The translations under genes and the position numbers were made by a program. DNA of 64,000 bases. Origin: G963677485 sp942492855. GTDB taxonomy: Bacteria > Armatimonadota > HRBIN16. The notes under the pieces are model-generated. The model did no database searches, was not told the DNA's origin, and worked only from the letters and a program-made list of their open reading frames with translations. Within the stretch, counting starts at the first letter, position 1. Each line of letters starts with the position of its first letter. The stretch covers positions 4,836,001 to 4,900,000 of the forward strand of contig OW818647.1 in assembly GCA_942492855.1 (NCBI GenBank), written 5' to 3'. Below, in pieces: positions 61,058-64,000 of the stretch.

Positions 61058-62359
61058 CTATAGCTCCACGTGCTCCGAACTGACCAGCAGCCCGCGCTCA
61101 TCGGTCAGGTTGAAGTAGAACACCTTCACCCCGTCGGGAAGCTCCGCACTGACTCGCTTAGAACCCACCTTGGCAGGCAGTGTCTCCCATTTTCGTTCAG
61201 GCCACTTGCCTGTGTCTTTGGTATACACAAGCTCTGCACTTGCAATCGGTGATTTTGAGGAATACTCACTCCATGCCTGCTTCGCATCATGTTGAGTCGC
61301 TTTCACTTTCGCCAACGGCAGCTCTTTTTCGCAGAAGGTCTTAGCGAAGCCATATATCTCCTCAGGTCGTTCGCCGGCTCCACCATGGCCGTGCGGCATG
61401 GCGATGCGTACGCACAGCGTTGCTTTTCCGTCCAGAAGCCGGTAAGTCTTGCGCATAGAATCCATCGGGTAGGCGAAGTCATTAGTACCAGTCACCCAGA
61501 GAACCGGCATCTTCGCTGCGCCAATGTACAACGAGGGGTCCCACATCGACAGCCACTTGGCTCGGTTCTTCTCACCCATCATCTGGAAGGTATCCAGCCA
61601 GGTGGAATTATCGCCCAGAAAGCCGCAGCCATACACAGGCACGGCGAATTTGAAGCGGGAATCTACCCCAGCCGTGATACAGGTCAAGTATCCACCCCAG
61701 GATATGCCCGTCACCCCGATGCGGTTACGATCAACCCCGGGCATCGAGCGCAGCAGCGAATTGGCCAGCATCACGGTACCCACCGCCTGGTAAGTCCAGT
61801 TGTCTTTTGCTGGCATTTCGATATTGCCAAAAGTGTCATTACATCCAGGTCCGCTGTGATCATGTGCTTTCCAGTTGCCATACTCACCTTCGGGAACTGT
61901 GCCGCAATTGTCCATGGCGATCGCCGCATAACCGCGCGCGTTCCACAACCGCACCCAGGCCTCAAACGCGGTACCGCCACCGCCATGTACCAATACAATT
62001 CCCGGCACCTTGGTGCCCGCAGGCACTTTCGGCATACCCAGGTAGGCAAACACACGGGTGGGCTTGCCCTTGTATTCAAGACCGTCGTAGAAGATGGCCT
62101 TCACGTCGCTCTCGAGCGCCTTCTCACGCAGAGGGCTGCCATCAAACATCGAGTCAAATGCATATGACTTCGTACCGACGGGTTTGGCAACTTCGCTGTC
62201 GTACATCCTTGGTGCCTTGTTGAGTATCTTCGAATCCGACTTGAATAGCTCAAGCATTGTTTTATCACCTGTTACACGGTCTGCTGATGCTGCGGCTGCG
62301 ACAAGCAATCCAACCGTCAGCAACATCCCTATCTGGTATTTCAAAATCCAAGCTCCCAT
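61058..62359 (-). CDS. Exported alpha/beta hydrolase (acetyl-xylan-esterase/dienelactone-hydrolase-like)
   Basis: Up to 433 residues. Oxyanion segment GIVLVHGGGGTAFEAWVRLW, nucleophile elbow GISWGGYL (Ser220 counted from the ATG), a later Asp in VLWVTGTNDFAYP and a His in MPHGHGGAGE complete a plausible triad. A signal peptide is present (GMLLTVGLLVAAAASA). The ATG at 62359 has a poor ribosome site. A TTG at 62344 has GGGAG 8 bases upstream and yields a compact signal peptide, and may be the real start. The role is probably removal of acetyl or other acyl groups from plant glycans. It follows the next gene by 8 bases or so, in one unit. Confidence 0.8.
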   Translation of the reverse strand: MGAWILKYQIGMLLTVGLLVAAAASADRVTGDKTMLELFKSDSKILNKAPRMYDSEVAKPVGTKSYAFDSMFDGSPLREKALESDVKAIFYDGLEYKGKPTRVFAYLGMPKVPAGTKVPGIVLVHGGGGTAFEAWVRLWNARGYAAIAMDNCGTVPEGEYGNWKAHDHSGPGCNDTFGNIEMPAKDNWTYQAVGTVMLANSLLRSMPGVDRNRIGVTGISWGGYLTCITAGVDSRFKFAVPVYGCGFLGDNSTWLDTFQMMGEKNRAKWLSMWDPSLYIGAAKMPVLWVTGTNDFAYPMDSMRKTYRLLDGKATLCVRIAMPHGHGGAGERPEEIYGFAKTFCEKELPLAKVKATQHDAKQAWSEYSSKSPIASAELVYTKDTGKWPERKWETLPAKVGSKRVSAELPDGVKVFYFNLTDERGLLVSSEHVEL

Positions 62360-62367
62360 GGCACCGA

Positions 62368-63831
62368 TTATGCCAGTATTGAAGAAAAATTTTGTGCTGC
62401 AAGATGCGCGCGGGGGTCCGCCGACATCTCGATCACATCGTATATATTCAAGGCACGCTGCCAGTATTCCTGCTCAATCTGTGCTCTATTGGCACTATCG
62501 CCCGCCATTGCCAGGAATTTACGGGCAAACCACAGCAAGTCAGAACGATACTGTTCGAACACCGGATAGATCGGCAGGGAACCCGACGGATCCTTCACAG
62601 ACTCAAGCCGCTCGATGATCTGTTGATATTTCACGCGAAGCTGTTGCTTCGACCACTGGTGCCGGGGATAGTATCCCCATCCCTGTACGACCTCGAACGC
62701 CTCAAACAACTCACCCAGCTCCGCGTGATCCTCACCAAACACGTCAGCGCAGAACTTCCTGGAGAGCTGGTCAGGGTCAGCATCGGGGTTGATCAACAGT
62801 TGCCCACCTGCGTACAGAGATAATAAGTTAAGCTTGGGCGTCATCGTGTAGCACATCCCGCCGGAGTATGGTGCAGCCGACCGCTCCTCGCGGCGTCGGG
62901 CCGCCATGCGGGGCAGACGCCAGTGCGGGTAGTTGATCAGTTCACCCTCGCACAGCGAGTAGTCCCACGTCACAATCGGGCGGATAGTTGCGATCTCCCG
63001 TGCATAGCCCCGAGCGTCGCCACCCATCAGCATGTCGCCGTCTGGACTGAACCCAAGGTTGATCGCCACCATAGTCTCCTGAGGGAACTCGGGCAGACGG
63101 CGCAGCAGATAATTTACCGCACGCTCCGCCCGTTCAAGATCGCCGTTCCATATGTGGCAAGGCGTTTCGGGTGTGTCGTTCTCGATGCTGGTCAGCATCG
63201 CCCAACTGCCGTCCCAGTGTGGGGTGTGCCGCAGGTCGCTGCCCCAGCCAGAGAACGGGGTTCCCCAGGTGTTCAGCTCAAAACTGCACTCCGGGAGGTA
63301 TTTCCGTGTGACATCCGTGAGATGCAAGGCCAGCTCCACGAATGTCTCGTGGTCGCAGCCGTTGCGGTTGCAGCCTCCAGGATCACCAGGAAAGATGGTG
63401 ATGATGTCCGTCCCAGTTAGCTGCTGACACCAGTACGACCAGAGCCTGATGATCCGCTCGCGGTCGGCCTTATCGTTGGGACACGCAAAATACCACACCG
63501 CACCCAGGCAGTTCGGTATGGCACCAGCCTTGGTCTTCAGGCCCAGCTCATGGGCCAGTTCAGTCACTTGGCGCATCGTATCTGCGAATAGGCCGTAACG
63601 CCCTTCGCCCGACAGCGCAGCCTCCTGGAACATCGTGGGCGGAATCCAGTATTCAAAGCAGTTGTAGCCAAACGCTTTGATCATCGTCAGGAACTGACGC
63701 CAGTCTTCGAGCCCCCATCGGTTGGGTGCTTGGGGATAAAGCATGTTCACATTCCAACTGTTTTGCAGGTGTTCCGCGAAGTTCACATAACAGGATCGGT
63801 GTGAATAGAAGGGCGTTTGTGTGAGCGGCAT
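62368..63831 (-). CDS. TIM-barrel glycosidase-like protein of unknown family
   Basis: 487 residues from the ATG at 63831, which has GGGAG 7 bases upstream; two ATGs further up lack a ribosome site. No signal peptide, so it is cytoplasmic. Strand-helix rhythm and motifs such as WRQFLTMIKAFGYNCFEYWI, LAHELGLKTKAGAIPN, ITIFPGDPGGCNRNGC, FELNTWGTPFSGWGS and IVTWDYSLCEGELINYPHWR suggest a GH-type TIM barrel followed by a helical C-terminal region. FPGDPGG and the Asp/Glu near WDYSLCEGE are candidate catalytic segments. I cannot name the family. It is the first gene seen of the minus-strand unit running down to ccsA. Confidence 0.5.
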   Translation of the reverse strand: MPLTQTPFYSHRSCYVNFAEHLQNSWNVNMLYPQAPNRWGLEDWRQFLTMIKAFGYNCFEYWIPPTMFQEAALSGEGRYGLFADTMRQVTELAHELGLKTKAGAIPNCLGAVWYFACPNDKADRERIIRLWSYWCQQLTGTDIITIFPGDPGGCNRNGCDHETFVELALHLTDVTRKYLPECSFELNTWGTPFSGWGSDLRHTPHWDGSWAMLTSIENDTPETPCHIWNGDLERAERAVNYLLRRLPEFPQETMVAINLGFSPDGDMLMGGDARGYAREIATIRPIVTWDYSLCEGELINYPHWRLPRMAARRREERSAAPYSGGMCYTMTPKLNLLSLYAGGQLLINPDADPDQLSRKFCADVFGEDHAELGELFEAFEVVQGWGYYPRHQWSKQQLRVKYQQIIERLESVKDPSGSLPIYPVFEQYRSDLLWFARKFLAMAGDSANRAQIEQEYWQRALNIYDVIEMSADPRAHLAAQNFSSILA

Positions 63832-64000
63832 ATCATATCTCCCAGGAAGAGCGTACGTCATGATATAGTTATAGCCATGCCGCCATTCAGAGTAGTTGAG
63901 GAAACCATCCAAAAAGCGACATGGCCATATAGATGTTACCCCAATTGCGCACTGTCCGTGTGTTTTATACCTGTTGTGGTGCACTCCCAGTTCGTGTATC
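63832..64000. other. Upstream region at the window edge
   Basis: 169 bases upstream of the chosen start at 63831. The open frame continues here, but without a ribosome site. No promoter was recognised with confidence. Confidence 0.4.

Noticed and set aside
1..64000. CRISPR arrays, insertion sequences or prophage
   Set aside because: No regularly spaced direct repeats, transposase, integrase or phage structural genes were seen; the repeats present are isolated palindromes.

Overview
The window looks like chromosomal DNA of a Gram-negative (diderm) bacterium of moderate GC content that lives on complex polysaccharides. A very large C-terminal beta-barrel protein implies an outer membrane. Many exported glycosidases, secreted beta-helix proteins, DUF11/SdrD_B surface proteins, System II cytochrome c maturation (ResB/CcsA) and GC-rich palindromic intergenic repeats together fit Armatimonadota best. 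Planctomycetota or Verrucomicrobiota-like lineages cannot be excluded, and there is no rRNA to settle it. I see no transposase, prophage or CRISPR array.

Layout. 0.2-9.0 kb: a GH35 beta-galactosidase (+) converges on a two-gene unit (-) encoding a GH42-like multidomain protein and a beta-helix protein. 9.0-12.1 kb: a nested palindromic element, then a WG-repeat protein (+) and a beta-propeller protein (-). 12.2-25.6 kb: four consecutive minus-strand genes for DUF11-type exported proteins, one ending in an outer-membrane beta-barrel. This is the most unusual module of the window. 25.6-29.5 kb: a non-coding stretch, an initiator tRNA with promoter and terminator, a small membrane protein, a protein made only of homing-endonuclease-associated repeats, and ComM. 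29.5-32.3 kb: a tight hemB - radical SAM - SRAP operon. 32.4-47.9 kb: a carbohydrate locus on the minus strand (CehA/McbA-type metallohydrolase, GH13-like enzyme, three tandem GH36 paralogues, GH38 alpha-mannosidase, beta-helix protein). The GH36 trio has its own promoter and a LacI-type palindrome. 48.2-53.7 kb (+): an orphan ABC ATPase, a GT4 glycosyltransferase overlapping a polysaccharide deacetylase, a glycosidase-type beta-propeller protein and an exported PAAR protein. 53.8-63.8 kb (-): glycosidase-like proteins and an esterase, ending in ResB and CcsA that overlap the last glycosidase gene.

How it fits together. Most genes serve extracellular or periplasmic attack on galactose- and mannose-containing glycans. 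No SusC/SusD pair or sugar transporter is present, so uptake must be encoded elsewhere. Many neighbours overlap by ATGA/GTGA or nearly touch, so they are probably co-translated. Several starts (GTG, TTG) were chosen from Shine-Dalgarno position and signal-peptide shape. All functions are inferred from motifs read by eye; no database search was possible.
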